Assembly: GCF_022811605.1 (NCBI RefSeq)
Contig: NZ_CP094533.1
Span: forward strand, 248,001-312,000
DNA from: Agromyces soli
GTDB lineage: Bacteria; Actinomycetota; Actinomycetes; Actinomycetales; Microbacteriaceae
Direction of reading: 5' to 3'
DNA: 64,000 nt
Both the position numbers and the translations under genes were made by a program. The notes beneath the pieces were generated by a model, which was given only the letters and a program-made list of their open reading frames with translations, was not told the origin of the DNA and searched no databases. Below, piece after piece: positions 50,303-59,398 of the stretch; position 1 is the first letter of the stretch; every line of letters starts with the position of its first letter.

Positions 50303-51460
50303 GTGACGACGGCGACCGAGGCGAGAACGGCCTCCCAATCCAGTGTTCGGGCGGGCTCCGTCGAGATCGACCGGGTCACGAAGCGGTACGGCGAGCAGAC
50401 CGCCGTCGACGGCGTCTCGCTCACGATCGAGCCGGGCGAGTTCCTGTCGCTCCTCGGTCCCTCCGGCTGTGGCAAGACGACGACGCTGCGCATGATCGCG
50501 GGCTTCGAGCAGCCGAACGAGGGCGACATCCGCGTCTCCGGCCGTTCGGTGCTCGGACTGCCGCCGTACCGGCGCGACGTCAACACGGTGTTCCAGGCGT
50601 ACGCGCTGTTCCCGCACATGTCGGTCGCCGAGAACGTCGCGTACGGTCTGCAGCAGCGGCGCACGCCGAAGTCCGAGCTCCGCGAGCGCGTGGCCGAGGC
50701 GCTCGAGCTCGTGCAGATGCGCCGCTTCGCCGACCGCAAGCCGACCCAGCTCTCGGGCGGCCAGCAGCAGCGCATCGCCCTCGCCCGGGCCCTCGTGAAC
50801 CGTCCGGCCGTGCTCCTCCTCGACGAGCCGCTCGGCGCCCTCGACCGGCAGCTCCGCGAGGAGATGCAGCTCGAGTTGAAGCTCCTGCAGTCCCGGCTCG
50901 GCATCACCTTCGTCTTCGTCACGCACGACCAGGGCGAGGCGCTGTCGATGAGCGACCGCATCGCGATCATGCGCGACGGCCGCATCGAGCAGCTGGCCGA
51001 CGCCGACACGATCTACGCCCGCCCCGTCTCGGCGTACGTCGCCGCCTTCGTCGGGCAGCAGAACTTCTTCCGCGGCCCGGTCGTCGCGGGCGGCGCGGCC
51101 GTCGAGTCACCGCACGCCGTCGTGCAGGGCACGGGCGCGACGCTCGCCGGCGTCGCCAACGGCCAGGCCGCGGTGCGGCCCGAGTTCGTGCGCATCGAGG
51201 CCGACGACGCGGCGACGCCCGCCGCGCCGAACTCGGTGCGCGGCACCCTGCTCGGCGTCTCCCACCTCGGCGAGACCATGCAGTACCTCGTGCGGCTCGG
51301 CGAGGAGCAGAGCCTCATCGCCCGCCGGCCCACCCCCGAGGCGCCGGCGCTCGAGCTCGGCCAGGCCGTGCGCTGCTCCTGGTCGGCCGAGAGCGTGCTG
51401 CTCTTCCCGGCCGACGAGGCCGCGCAGGCCGGGGGCTACGTCCCCCCGCCGACCGAGTGA
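50303..51460 (+). CDS. ABC transporter ATP-binding protein, PotA type
   Basis: A 385-aa importer ATPase. Walker A is [10 protein letters not shown], the Q-loop is [11 protein letters not shown], the signature is [15 protein letters not shown], Walker B is [12 protein letters not shown], and the H-switch is [13 protein letters not shown]-terminal TOBE domain (about 290-375) follows. GTG at 50303 has GGGAGG 9 nt upstream and removes a short N-terminal extension that would begin at 50270. It is first of a four-gene polyamine-type importer, transcribed away from aceA. Confidence 0.92.
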   Translation: MTTATEARTASQSSVRAGSVEIDRVTKRYGEQTAVDGVSLTIEPGEFLSLLGPSGCGKTTTLRMIAGFEQPNEGDIRVSGRSVLGLPPYRRDVNTVFQAYALFPHMSVAENVAYGLQQRRTPKSELRERVAEALELVQMRRFADRKPTQLSGGQQQRIALARALVNRPAVLLLDEPLGALDRQLREEMQLELKLLQSRLGITFVFVTHDQGEALSMSDRIAIMRDGRIEQLADADTIYARPVSAYVAAFVGQQNFFRGPVVAGGAAVESPHAVVQGTGATLAGVANGQAAVRPEFVRIEADDAATPAAPNSVRGTLLGVSHLGETMQYLVRLGEEQSLIARRPTPEAPALELGQAVRCSWSAESVLLFPADEAAQAGGYVPPPTE

Positions 51461-51515
51461 CCGCCCCGGCATCCACCGCTCCCCGCTGTCCCGCAGAACG
51501 ACCCAGGAGGACCCC

Positions 51516-52700
51516 ATGACCGAATCGACCCCCACCGTGCGGATCCTCGCGAGCACCGACGCCGCGAAGGTCATCCGCCGCGAACTCAGCCGCCGCGGCT
51601 TCCTCAGCGCTGCGGTCGCCGCCGGTGCGACCGGCGTGCTCGCCGCGTGCAGCCCGGGCGGCGGGGCCCAGAACGCCCCCGTCGCGACCGGCGGGCCGCT
51701 CGAGTCGAAGCTGTCGATCTACACCTGGGGCGACTACGACGCGCCCGACGTGCTCGAGGCGTTCACGAAGGAGCTCGGGCCGAAGATCACGCTGAGCTCC
51801 TTCAACTCCAACGAGGAGCTCATCTCGAAGCTCGTCGCGGCGAAGGGCACGAGCGGCTTCGACATCGTCGTGCCGACCGGCACGTTCATCCCGCAGATGA
51901 TCGAGAACGGGCTGCTGCAGAAGTTCAACATGGAGCTCATCCCGAACATCGAGCACATGGACCCGGCGTTCCTCGGCCGGGCCTGGGACCCCGACAACGA
52001 GTACTCGATCTGCAAGGCCTGGGGCACGACCGGCTTCGTCTACGACAAGAACATCATCACGCGCGAGCTGAAGGACTGGAACGACTTCATCGACGCCGCG
52101 CAGAACGAGGCGAGCGGCAAGACGAGCGTGCTCGACGATCCCGCCGAGCTCACCGGCATCTACTTCTGGGCGAACGGCATCGACTGGACCACCACCGACC
52201 CGGCCGAGCTCGACGCGGCCGAGGACTTCCTCGTGAACACGCTCGCCCCGCACGTCGCCGCGTTCGACTCCTACCCCGGCGGCTCGGCGATCCCGCAGGG
52301 CACCCAGGTGCTCATGCAGTCGTGGAACGGCGACGCCCGCCTCGGCATCCTGGAGAGCCCGGACCCCAGCCGCTGGCAGTGGGTGCTCGGCTCCCCCGCG
52401 ACCGAGCTGTGGATGGACAACTGGGCCATCCCCGCCGGCGCGCCGAACCCCGAGGCCGCGCACGCCTTCATCAACTACGTGCTGACTCCCGAGAACTCGC
52501 TCGCCGAGCTCGACTACATCGGCTACCACACGGGCGCGACCGGCATCGAGCAGGCGGCGGCCGACGCCGAGCTGCCGATGCTCGACCTCGTGTTCTTCAC
52601 GCCCGAGCAGGTCGAGACGATGCACGAGGGCGAGGTGAACGAAGCGCAGGAGCGCATCGTGGAGATCTGGAACACGATGAAGGCGGCCGCCGGTGCGTAA
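51516..52700 (+). CDS. PotD-type solute-binding protein (Tat-exported lipoprotein)
   Basis: A 394-aa binding protein. The signal carries a twin-arginine motif SRRGFLSAA and then a lipobox LAAC (about residue 44-47), so it is a Tat-exported lipoprotein. LSIYTWGDYDAPDVLEAFTKE is the start of the PotD/PotF fold. IPQGTQVLMQSWNGD and LWMDNWAIPAGAPNPEAAHAFINYVL are typical of this family. The ligand may be spermidine/putrescine or a related cation; polyamine specificity cannot be confirmed by eye. ATG after AGGAGG. Confidence 0.88.
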   Translation: MTESTPTVRILASTDAAKVIRRELSRRGFLSAAVAAGATGVLAACSPGGGAQNAPVATGGPLESKLSIYTWGDYDAPDVLEAFTKELGPKITLSSFNSNEELISKLVAAKGTSGFDIVVPTGTFIPQMIENGLLQKFNMELIPNIEHMDPAFLGRAWDPDNEYSICKAWGTTGFVYDKNIITRELKDWNDFIDAAQNEASGKTSVLDDPAELTGIYFWANGIDWTTTDPAELDAAEDFLVNTLAPHVAAFDSYPGGSAIPQGTQVLMQSWNGDARLGILESPDPSRWQWVLGSPATELWMDNWAIPAGAPNPEAAHAFINYVLTPENSLAELDYIGYHTGATGIEQAAADAELPMLDLVFFTPEQVETMHEGEVNEAQERIVEIWNTMKAAAGA

Positions 52701-53619
52701 GAGCGCCGGCGTCGCCCTCGCCTTCCCGGCGTGGGTGTGGCTGCTGGTCTTCTTCGTCGCCCCGGTGGGGATGGTGATCTGGTTCAGCTTCGGCTACAAA
52801 CCGGGCATCTTCGGCACCCACGCGAACGACGTCCTGAGCTTCGACCGCTACGCGGAGGCGATGTCGCCGACGTTCTTCGCGACGTTCCAGAACACGCTCT
52901 GGGTCGGCATCGCGGGCACCGTGATCTGCCTGCTCGTCGGGCTGCCGGTGGCGTACTGGATGGCCGTCAAGGCGCCGCCGTCGCGCCGGGGGCTGCTCGT
53001 CGCGCTCGTGATGGTGCCGTTCTGGACGAACTTCCTCGTGCGGACCATCGGCTGGCAGGTGATCCTGGCGCCGGAGGGGTGGCTGTCGGGCGCGCTGCAG
53101 GCGGTCGGCCTCATCGACGGCCCGCTCGAGCTGCTGTACACCCGCGGGGCCGTGCTGCTCGGCGTGGTCTACAACTATCTGCCGCTGATGATCCTGCCGC
53201 TCTTCGTCGCGTTCGACCGGGTCAGCGGGCCGCTGCGCGAAGCCTCGAAGGACCTCGGCGCGGGCCGCTGGACGACCTTCTTCCGGGTCACCCTGCCGCT
53301 CGCCCGCCCGGGCGTCGTCGCCGGCGTGCTGCTCGTGTTCATCCCGCTGATGGGCGACTACATCACGGCGACCGTGCTCGGCGGCGCGAAGGGCAACATG
53401 GTCGGCCAGCTCGTCGCGAGCCAGTTCCAGACCGCCCAGAACTGGGCGCTGGGTTCAGCGATGGCGGTGCTGCTCATCATCGTGATCATGGCGACCGTGG
53501 CGGTCGGGGCCGGCCTCGTCTGGCTCGTCACGCTGCCGTTCCGCAGCCGGAACCGGCTCGTGCTCGGCGAGCCCGAGCCATCCGCCGCGTCCAAGCCCGT
53601 CGAGGAGGTGGCCGCATGA
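52693..53619 (+). CDS. ABC transporter permease, PotB type
   Basis: A 308-aa permease with six helices. NFLVRTIGWQVIL and the EAA loop EASKDLGAGRWTTFFRVTLPLARPG are family-typical. GTG start overlaps the binding-protein stop by 8 nt. It partners with the PotC-type permease to form the membrane channel. Confidence 0.9.
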   Translation: MRKSAGVALAFPAWVWLLVFFVAPVGMVIWFSFGYKPGIFGTHANDVLSFDRYAEAMSPTFFATFQNTLWVGIAGTVICLLVGLPVAYWMAVKAPPSRRGLLVALVMVPFWTNFLVRTIGWQVILAPEGWLSGALQAVGLIDGPLELLYTRGAVLLGVVYNYLPLMILPLFVAFDRVSGPLREASKDLGAGRWTTFFRVTLPLARPGVVAGVLLVFIPLMGDYITATVLGGAKGNMVGQLVASQFQTAQNWALGSAMAVLLIIVIMATVAVGAGLVWLVTLPFRSRNRLVLGEPEPSAASKPVEEVAA

Positions 53620-54458
53620 AGCAGCGGTCGTGGTCGGATGTCGTCCTGAGCGTCTGGGGCGTGCTCGTCTTCGTGTTCCTCTTCGCGCCGATCCTCGTGA
53701 TCATCGTGTCGTCGTTCAACGTGGGGCGCCTGCTCGTGTCGTGGCAGTCCTTCGGCTTCGACTCGTTCCTCGCGCTCTTCGAGAAGCCCGCGATCCGCGA
53801 CGCCGTGTGGATCTCGGTGCAGACCGGCTTCATCGCCGCGATCGTCGCGACGCTGCTCGGCACCCTCGCCGGCATCGCCATGGCGCGCCACCCGGGCAAG
53901 TGGGTGTGGTGGTTCCTCGGGCTGCTGCTGCTCGTCTCGGTGACGCCCGAGATCGTCGACGCCGTGGCGCTGCTGCCGTGGATGGTGTTCCTCGGTCAGG
54001 ACCTCGGCATCGGGCTGTTCAACGACGGCATCATCCGCCTCGTGATCGGCCATTCGCTGTTCTCGGTCGCGGTGGTCTCGTATCTCGTCCGGGCGAGGCT
54101 CGTCGGCCAGGAGGGACAGCTCGAGGAGGCCTCCGCCGACCTCTACGCGAAGCCGCCCGCCACCTTCCGCCGGGTGACCCTGCCGCTCGCGATGCCCGCC
54201 GTGCTCGCCGGCTTCCTGCTGTCGTTCACGCTGAGCCTCGACAACACCGTCATCGCGGCGTTCGTGCAGGTGTCGGGCACCACCCCGTGGCCGGTGTACG
54301 TGCTGAGCGCGCTGCGCAGCGGCCTGCGCCCGGAGATCGCCGCGGTGTCGACGATCATGCTCGTGCTGACGCTGTTGGCCCTCGGCCTCGTCGCGTACGT
54401 GCTGCGGCGCGCGGGCGACTCGGCCGCCGACATCGCTCGCACCATGGGCGGCGGCTGA
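53616..54458 (+). CDS. ABC transporter permease, PotC type
   Basis: A 280-aa permease with six helices. The EAA motif is EEASADLYAKPPATFRRVTLPLAMPA. VVSSFN-like sequence (IVSSFNVGRLLVSW) after helix 1 is typical of PotC. It overlaps the PotB-type gene by 4 nt. An amidohydrolase gene follows after 66 nt. Confidence 0.9.
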   Translation: MKQRSWSDVVLSVWGVLVFVFLFAPILVIIVSSFNVGRLLVSWQSFGFDSFLALFEKPAIRDAVWISVQTGFIAAIVATLLGTLAGIAMARHPGKWVWWFLGLLLLVSVTPEIVDAVALLPWMVFLGQDLGIGLFNDGIIRLVIGHSLFSVAVVSYLVRARLVGQEGQLEEASADLYAKPPATFRRVTLPLAMPAVLAGFLLSFTLSLDNTVIAAFVQVSGTTPWPVYVLSALRSGLRPEIAAVSTIMLVLTLLALGLVAYVLRRAGDSAADIARTMGGG

Positions 54459-54524
54459 GCCGCCGCGCTCGCCCGCTCCCCTGCTGCTCGCGCGCCTTCG
54501 CGCGCCCTCTGAAAGGACTCACGG

Positions 54525-56180
54525 ATGCCTCACGCCGATCTCGTCTTCACGGGCGGCCCCGTCTTCACCGCCGACCCGGTGCGCTCGCGCGCCTCGGCCG
54601 TCGCCGTCTCGGGCGGCCGCATCGTCGCCGTCGGCGCGGACGACGACGTGCGGGAGCTCATCGGACCCGGCACCGAGCACGTCGACCTCCGCGGTCGGCT
54701 GCTCGTGCCCGGCTTCCAGGACGCGCACGTGCACCCCGTCTGGGGCGGGCTCGACATGCTGCGCTGCGACCTCCGCGACGCCGAGACGGAGGGCGCCTAC
54801 CTCGACACCGTCGCCGCCTACGCGGCGGCGCACCCGGACGCGCCGTGGATCCTCGGCGGCGGCTGGGGCATGTCCGCGTTCCCCGGCGGTACCCCCACCG
54901 CCGCGGCGCTCGACCGGGTGCTGCCCGACCGGCCGGCGTTCCTGCCGAACCGCGACGGGCACGGCGCCTGGGTGAACAGCGCCGCGCTGCGACTGGCCGG
55001 GATCGACCGGCACACGCCCGATCCCGCCGACGGCCGCATCGAGCGCGACGCCGACGGCGCGCCGACCGGCACGCTGCACGAGGGCGCCATGGACCTCGTG
55101 CGCCGGCACCTGCCCGCCACGACGCCGGAGGAGCTCGAAGCGGCGGTGCTCGAGGGGCAGCGGTACCTGCACTCCTTCGGCGTGACCGCCTGGCAGGACG
55201 CGATCGTCGGCGACTACGGCGTCGGCGACGATCCCGGCCGCGCGTACCTCTCCGCCGCGGCATCCGGCCGGCTCACCGGGCGCGTCGTGGGCGCGCTCTG
55301 GTGGGACCGTGCGAGGGGGCTCGAGCAGATCGATGGGCTCCTCGCGAAGCGCGAGGAGTACCGCGGCGGCCGCTTCGCCGCGACGAGCGTGAAGATCATG
55401 CAGGACGGCGTCGCCGAGAACTTCACGGCTTCGATGCTCGAGCCGTACTGCGACGGCCATGGGCACCCGACCGACAACTCGGGCATCTCCTTCGTGCCGC
55501 CGGAACTCCTGAACGAGGCTGCGCCCCGTCTCGACGAGCTCGGCTTCCAGCTGCACTTCCACGCGATCGGCGACCGGGCGGTGCGCGAGTGCCTCGACGC
55601 CGTGGAGCACGCGATCGCCCGCAACGGTCGGAACGACCACCGGCACCACATCGCGCACCTGCAGGTGGTGCACCCGGACGACGTGCCGCGCTTCCGCGAG
55701 CTCGGCGTGGTGGCGAACATGCAGTCGCTGTGGGCGGCGCTCGAGCCGCAGATGGTGGAGCTCACGCTGCCCTTCTTGGGCTCGCCGCGCGACGCGTGGC
55801 AGTATCCCTTCGGCGATCTGCTGCGCTCGGGGGCGGTGCTCGCGGCGGGCAGCGACTGGTCCGTGTCGACGCCGAACCCGCTGGCCGCCATCCACGTCGC
55901 GGTGAACCGGGTGTCGGCGCCCGGCGAGGAGGAGGGCGAGTACCCGCCGTTCCTGCCCGAGCAGGCGATCGATCTCGCGACCTCGCTCACCGCGTACACG
56001 GCTGGCTCGGCCTTCGTGAACCACCTGGACGAGACCGGCACGATCGCGGTCGGCAAGCTCGCCGACTTCGCCGTGCTCGACCGGGATCCCTTCGCCGGGC
56101 CGACGGAAGAGATCGGCGCGACGCGGGTGCTGCAGACCTTCGTCGAGGGCGAACGGGTGCACGCGGCCGCGGACGCCTGA
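54525..56180 (+). CDS. Amidohydrolase family protein, YtcJ type
   Basis: A 551-aa metal-dependent hydrolase. The metal motif is FQDAHVHPVWGG (HxH, about residues 66-72). Later come VKIMQDGVAENFTASMLEPY, the metal histidine region LHFHAIGDRAV, HHIAHLQVVHPDD and the catalytic Asp in AAGSDWSVSTPNP. Family members hydrolyse imides or amides. ATG at 54525 with GAAAGGA upstream. It lies 66 nt behind the importer genes, so it plausibly processes the imported compound. Confidence 0.87.
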   Translation: MPHADLVFTGGPVFTADPVRSRASAVAVSGGRIVAVGADDDVRELIGPGTEHVDLRGRLLVPGFQDAHVHPVWGGLDMLRCDLRDAETEGAYLDTVAAYAAAHPDAPWILGGGWGMSAFPGGTPTAAALDRVLPDRPAFLPNRDGHGAWVNSAALRLAGIDRHTPDPADGRIERDADGAPTGTLHEGAMDLVRRHLPATTPEELEAAVLEGQRYLHSFGVTAWQDAIVGDYGVGDDPGRAYLSAAASGRLTGRVVGALWWDRARGLEQIDGLLAKREEYRGGRFAATSVKIMQDGVAENFTASMLEPYCDGHGHPTDNSGISFVPPELLNEAAPRLDELGFQLHFHAIGDRAVRECLDAVEHAIARNGRNDHRHHIAHLQVVHPDDVPRFRELGVVANMQSLWAALEPQMVELTLPFLGSPRDAWQYPFGDLLRSGAVLAAGSDWSVSTPNPLAAIHVAVNRVSAPGEEEGEYPPFLPEQAIDLATSLTAYTAGSAFVNHLDETGTIAVGKLADFAVLDRDPFAGPTEEIGATRVLQTFVEGERVHAAADA

Positions 56181-56204
56181 GGCGGCCGCCTTCGCCGGTC
56201 GCAC

Positions 56205-56312
56205 CTGCGCGCACGGCCGCGTCTGCGCGCTCGGCCGCGTCTGCGCGCTCGGCCGCGTCCGCGCGCTCGGCCACGTCTGCGCGCTCGGCCACGCCCGCGC
56301 GCACGGCCGCGG
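56205..56312 (+). repeat. Six tandem copies of an 18-bp unit
   Basis: Consensus CYGCGCGCWCGGCCRCGT, units starting at 56205, 56223, 56241, 56259, 56277 and 56295 with up to three changes per unit. The array lies just past the amidohydrolase stop and before the convergent terminator. It is non-coding; open frames through it are by-products of high GC. Confidence 0.9.
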
Positions 56313-56327
56313 CATCCGAAACGCGAA

Positions 56328-56357
56328 ACGGCCCGCACCCTCTCGGGTGCGGGCCGT
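56328..56357. terminator. Bidirectional terminator between convergent genes
   Basis: ACGGCCCGCACC (56328-56339) pairs with GGTGCGGGCCGT (56346-56357) around a 6-nt loop. It lies between the amidohydrolase (plus) and the small lipoprotein (minus). An A/T-poor flank on each side leaves it U-less in both directions. Confidence 0.7.
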
Positions 56358-56420
56358 CGTGGTTCCGCTCGAGCGCTCACACCGGCGCAGGGTTCGCTGC
56401 GGCGCGGCGGCGCGGCCCGG

Positions 56421-56879
56421 TCAGCCGGCGCAGACGGTGCCGAGCTCGGTGACCGACTCCTGCAGCGAGGTGATGTGCTCGCTCATGGCCGAGATGTCGG
56501 CGTTGGCCGGGTCGGCGACCATGCCGTCGAGGTAGACGACGTACTCGTCGAGCGCGACGGCGGCCTGGTCGGCAGCGGCCTTGACCTCGGGGTTGCCGAC
56601 CTTGGCGGCGGTCTCCGAGACGGTGCCCGACGCTTCCTTGAGCGCAGCGAGCGCCGCAGCGGGGTCGCTGGCGTCGACCGAGCTCAGGCCGGAGAGCTCC
56701 TGCAGCGCGTTCTGCACGTCGGTGCACGCCTCCTGCTTGGTCTGGTCGGCCGCGGGCGCCTCGGCCTGCTTCTCCGCCTTCGCGGCGGTGCCCTCGGCGT
56801 TGCCGCCGGAAGCACAGCCGGCGAGCAGCAGTGCCATCGCGGCGAACGAGACGGCGGCGATCTTACGGGTTGCGGTCAT
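56421..56879 (-). CDS. Small secreted lipoprotein of unknown function
   Basis: A 152-aa protein. A lipoprotein signal peptide (RKIAAVSFAAMALLLAGC) is followed by a Gly/Ala/Glu/Lys linker and an all-helical acidic domain with two cysteines (about positions 52 and 150) that could form a disulfide. Ala-rich helices NALQELSG, AAALAALKEASGTVSETAAKV and ITSLQESVTELGTVC suggest a helical bundle. ATG at 56877-56879; GGAGGG lies 12 nt upstream. I do not recognise a named family and infer only that it is exported and anchored. Confidence 0.8.
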   Translation of the reverse strand: MTATRKIAAVSFAAMALLLAGCASGGNAEGTAAKAEKQAEAPAADQTKQEACTDVQNALQELSGLSSVDASDPAAALAALKEASGTVSETAAKVGNPEVKAAADQAAVALDEYVVYLDGMVADPANADISAMSEHITSLQESVTELGTVCAG

Positions 56880-57005
56880 GATGGTTCTGGTTCCCTCCGG
56901 TTCCCGGGTCGGTCCCGGTCCCCCGCGGACCATCCAAGCAGCAGAGCGGCCTCCCCCCAAATGGGGAGGGGTGCCCACCGGTATCGTCGGCCGCGCGCCC
57001 GAGGC

Positions 57006-57650
57006 TCACGCCAGCAGGAACGGGCGCGCCGCTTCGAATCCCTCAACCTCGAGCTCCCACTCGGGGCGCCGGAACTCGGAGGCCTCGAGCCGCAGCCGCA
57101 CCTCGTCCTCCACCACGCCGGCCCGCGGTGAGCGGCGGGCGATGCCGTTGTCCCGATAACCGAGCTTCGTGGAGACAGCCAGCGAGGACGAGTTCCACTC
57201 GTACGCCTCCGACTCCGCGACCGTCGCACCGAGGTGGTCGAATGCGAAGCCGAGGAGGGCCGCCCGCATCTCGGTGCCGAGGCCGAGTCCTTGGCGGGAA
57301 CGGGTCAGCCACGACCCGCTCGACACCGTGCGGAGCACGGCGAAGTTCGCCGCCCGCAGATCCTGGACGCCGATCGGGCGGCCGTCCTCGAGCACCGCGA
57401 AGAGGAGGTTCCAGGCATCCGGGGCGACGCCCGCGCGCTCACGCCAGACGAATCGCGCGAGGTTCGGCAAGAGCTCGTCGCGCGGCGCGTCCGTCCACGG
57501 GAAGCCGAACGGGGTGCGCTCGGCATCATGGACCCCGTCGAGCGCGGCCTGGGCGAGACCCGGGAGATCGGCATCCCGCACCGGTCGCAGCTCGAGCCGC
57601 GGCGTTCGCAGCCGAAGTCGGAAGACGGGCCAGACGTCGAGGAGATCCAT
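57006..57650 (-). CDS. GNAT family acetyltransferase, RimJ/RimL type
   Basis: A 214-aa GNAT protein. LRTPRLELRPVRDADLPGL is the start pattern of the RimJ/RimL group. SWLTRSRQGLGLGTEMRAALLGFAF is the acetyl-CoA loop. ATVAESEAYEWNSSSLAVSTKLGYRDNG is the C-terminal motif, where the second Asn/Ser stretch replaces the usual VxxxNxxS. The substrate may be a protein N-terminus or a small amine. It lies directly behind a tandem 15-bp array. Confidence 0.85.
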   Translation of the reverse strand: MDLLDVWPVFRLRLRTPRLELRPVRDADLPGLAQAALDGVHDAERTPFGFPWTDAPRDELLPNLARFVWRERAGVAPDAWNLLFAVLEDGRPIGVQDLRAANFAVLRTVSSGSWLTRSRQGLGLGTEMRAALLGFAFDHLGATVAESEAYEWNSSSLAVSTKLGYRDNGIARRSPRAGVVEDEVRLRLEASEFRRPEWELEVEGFEAARPFLLA

Positions 57651-57695
57651 CCGTCGACGATACCGGCGGGGATGCGGGGCGCTCGATCGCGCGTG

Positions 57696-57770
57696 CTGAG
57701 CCTCGTCGTGCTGAGCCTCGTCGTGCTGAGCCTCGTCGTGCTGAGCCTCGTCGTGGTGAGCGTCGTCGTT
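57696..57770 (+). repeat. Tandem 15-bp array (CTGAGCCTCGTCGTG)n
   Basis: Four exact copies of CTGAGCCTCGTCGTG (57696-57755) and a degenerate fifth (57756-57770). Further decayed GAGCGTCGTCGT units run on toward 57830. It lies between the acetyltransferase start and the stop of the epimerase gene (57792), and the decayed part reaches into the epimerase C-terminus (GDDARDDDAR). Confidence 0.9.
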
Positions 57771-57791
57771 CGTCCCCTCCGAGCGTCGTCG

Positions 57792-58664
57792 TCACCGAGC
57801 GTCGTCGTCCCGAGCGTCGTCGCCGAACACCTCCTCGAGCAGGCTGCGGTGGGCCGGCCGCCAGCCGAGCGCGCGCGCCTTCTCGCCGAGCGCGCGCTGG
57901 TCGAGCAGCAGGGCGTCGGCGAAGGGGGTGCCGAGGCGCGCCCGCGTCTCCTCGAGCGACTCCTCGACCACGGAGCTGGCGCGTCCCGCGGCGACGGTCG
58001 CCTCGCCGATCGCACGCACGGTCAGCGGTCGGCCGTCGACTGCGATGAGCCGTCCCTGCTGCTGCGGGTGCTCGACGGCGATGCGGTAGAGCCGCGCCAG
58101 GTCGCCCCGGTGCACGAGGCTCCAGTGCTGTCGGCCGTCACCCACGAGCCGGACCCGGCCATCCGGTCCCGGTGTCGTGAGGAGCTCGGGAATCCCTCCG
58201 GCACCGTAGACGACGCCCGGTGCGACGATCGTCGCGGAGACGGGTCCGGCGAGGAGCTGCTCTTCGAGCGGCACGCGCCACGCCACGATCTCCGGCGGGT
58301 CGAGCGGACCGTCGTCCTGCAGGGTCGCGCCCGAACCGTACTCCCAGATCCCGCTCGTGTGAACGAATCGCCGCCCGGTCGCCGCGAACTCGTTCTCGAC
58401 GGCGTCGAGGACGGCAGCATCGAACTCGGCCGCGCCGCTCGTCGGCGCGGCGGTGTGGATGGCGGCCTCGGCATCGGCGAGTTCGGTGCCGAACCAGCTG
58501 GCGTCCGTCACCTCGCCGAGCCGCGCGACGGCGCCTCGAGCTGCGACCGCCCGCGCCGACTGCTCGCTCCGGACGACGGCGCGCACCTCGTGTCCGGCCT
58601 CGACGAGCTCGTCGAGCACCGCCGAGCCGATGGTCCCGGTTGCCCCGGTCAGTAGGATTCTCAT
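57792..58664 (-). CDS. NAD-dependent epimerase/dehydratase family protein
   Basis: A 290-aa short-chain dehydrogenase-like protein (extended/atypical SDR). Cofactor motif GATGTIGSAVL is at residues 7-17. FVHTSGIWEYGSG replaces the classical YxxxK with WxxG-like variation, so it may bind NAD(P) without the standard chemistry. VVYGAGG and the substrate-binding C-terminal half follow. The last residues come from the decayed tandem array. It is divergent from an HxlR regulator, an arrangement typical of NAD(P)-sensing or stress-related reductases. Confidence 0.83.
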   Translation of the reverse strand: MRILLTGATGTIGSAVLDELVEAGHEVRAVVRSEQSARAVAARGAVARLGEVTDASWFGTELADAEAAIHTAAPTSGAAEFDAAVLDAVENEFAATGRRFVHTSGIWEYGSGATLQDDGPLDPPEIVAWRVPLEEQLLAGPVSATIVAPGVVYGAGGIPELLTTPGPDGRVRLVGDGRQHWSLVHRGDLARLYRIAVEHPQQQGRLIAVDGRPLTVRAIGEATVAAGRASSVVEESLEETRARLGTPFADALLLDQRALGEKARALGWRPAHRSLLEEVFGDDARDDDAR

Positions 58665-58723
58665 GTCGGCAACGCTATGGACGCACCGCCGGTTACTTCA
58701 ACGGAACTTCCCTCGAGGAAACC

Positions 58724-59263
58724 ATGACGCCGGACGGGACGCCGCCGATGCCTCAACCGAACCCACACACCGCCACCGTCGCTGCCGCCACTGCCGCCAC
58801 CGCCGCCGTCTCGGCCATCGCCGGGGGCACGGAAGCGCGCGACGCGCGACCACCCGCCGGCGCCGCCGAGGAAGCGCGCGACGTGCTCGCCCCGGACTGC
58901 CCGAGCCGCGTGGTGTTCGAGCGGATCGGCGAACGCTGGACCATGTTCGTACTGCTCGCGCTCGAACGGGGCGGCACCTTGCGCTTCGGCGAGCTCCGCG
59001 AGCGCGTCGGCCGTGTCACCCCGAAGGTGCTCACCGAGACACTGCGAGCGCTCGAAACCGACGGCTTGATCGTGCGCCGAGCATTCCGCGATTCTCCGCC
59101 GCGCGTCGAGTACTCGCTCACGGAGCTCGGCACCTCCTTGCTCGACCCGATTCGTGCGATGCGCGAGTGGGCTGAGGCGCATGTCCCTGAAGTGCTCGCG
59201 GCTCGCGACCGCGCGGCGGACGCCGAGCGGCAGCCACGCCGTGCGTCCTCAATTCGCACATGA
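58724..59263 (+). CDS. HxlR family transcriptional regulator
   Basis: A 179-aa winged-helix regulator. The HxlR core runs from CPSRVVFERIGERWTMFVLLAL to about residue 160, with the signature LRFGELRERVGRVTPKVLTETLRALETDGLIVRRAF. The first 47 residues are an Ala/Thr-rich low-complexity extension. ATG at 58724 has GAGGAA upstream. The 59-nt spacer before it carries GTTACTTCAAC, a possible GTT-N5-AAC site. HxlR proteins usually control the divergent gene, here the epimerase. Confidence 0.87.
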   Translation: MTPDGTPPMPQPNPHTATVAAATAATAAVSAIAGGTEARDARPPAGAAEEARDVLAPDCPSRVVFERIGERWTMFVLLALERGGTLRFGELRERVGRVTPKVLTETLRALETDGLIVRRAFRDSPPRVEYSLTELGTSLLDPIRAMREWAEAHVPEVLAARDRAADAERQPRRASSIRT

Positions 59264-59389
59264 GTTCGAATCTCACCATTTCCTCCTCCAGGTCGGAGTT
59301 CCTGAGCATTCATCGATGCGGCACGATCTCGATGCGCCATGCTGGCCGGTAATCTCGAGAGTAGTCGAGCGCATCGACCGCATTCGGAG

Positions 59390-59398
59390 TTATCCACA
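59390..59398 (+). promoter_or_regulatory. Perfect DnaA-box-like sequence (TTATCCACA)
   Basis: An exact match to the DnaA-box consensus, 50 nt before the start of the DUF222/HNH gene. It is single and far from any origin genes, so it may be a chance or regulatory site. The 184-nt gap here is less GC-rich than its surroundings and also holds a tRNA-3'-end-like stretch at 59259-59290. Confidence 0.4.

Noticed and set aside
56205..56312. CRISPR-like array
   Set aside because: The units are contiguous without spacers and only 18 bp; no cas genes are present.
59259..59290. tRNA gene
   Set aside because: Only a T-arm-like and acceptor-like 3' piece is visible. The expected 5' half is coding sequence of the HxlR gene and does not fold, so no tRNA was annotated.
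59390..59398. Replication origin
   Set aside because: A single DnaA-box match with no cluster, no AT-rich unwinding region and no dnaA/dnaN genes.
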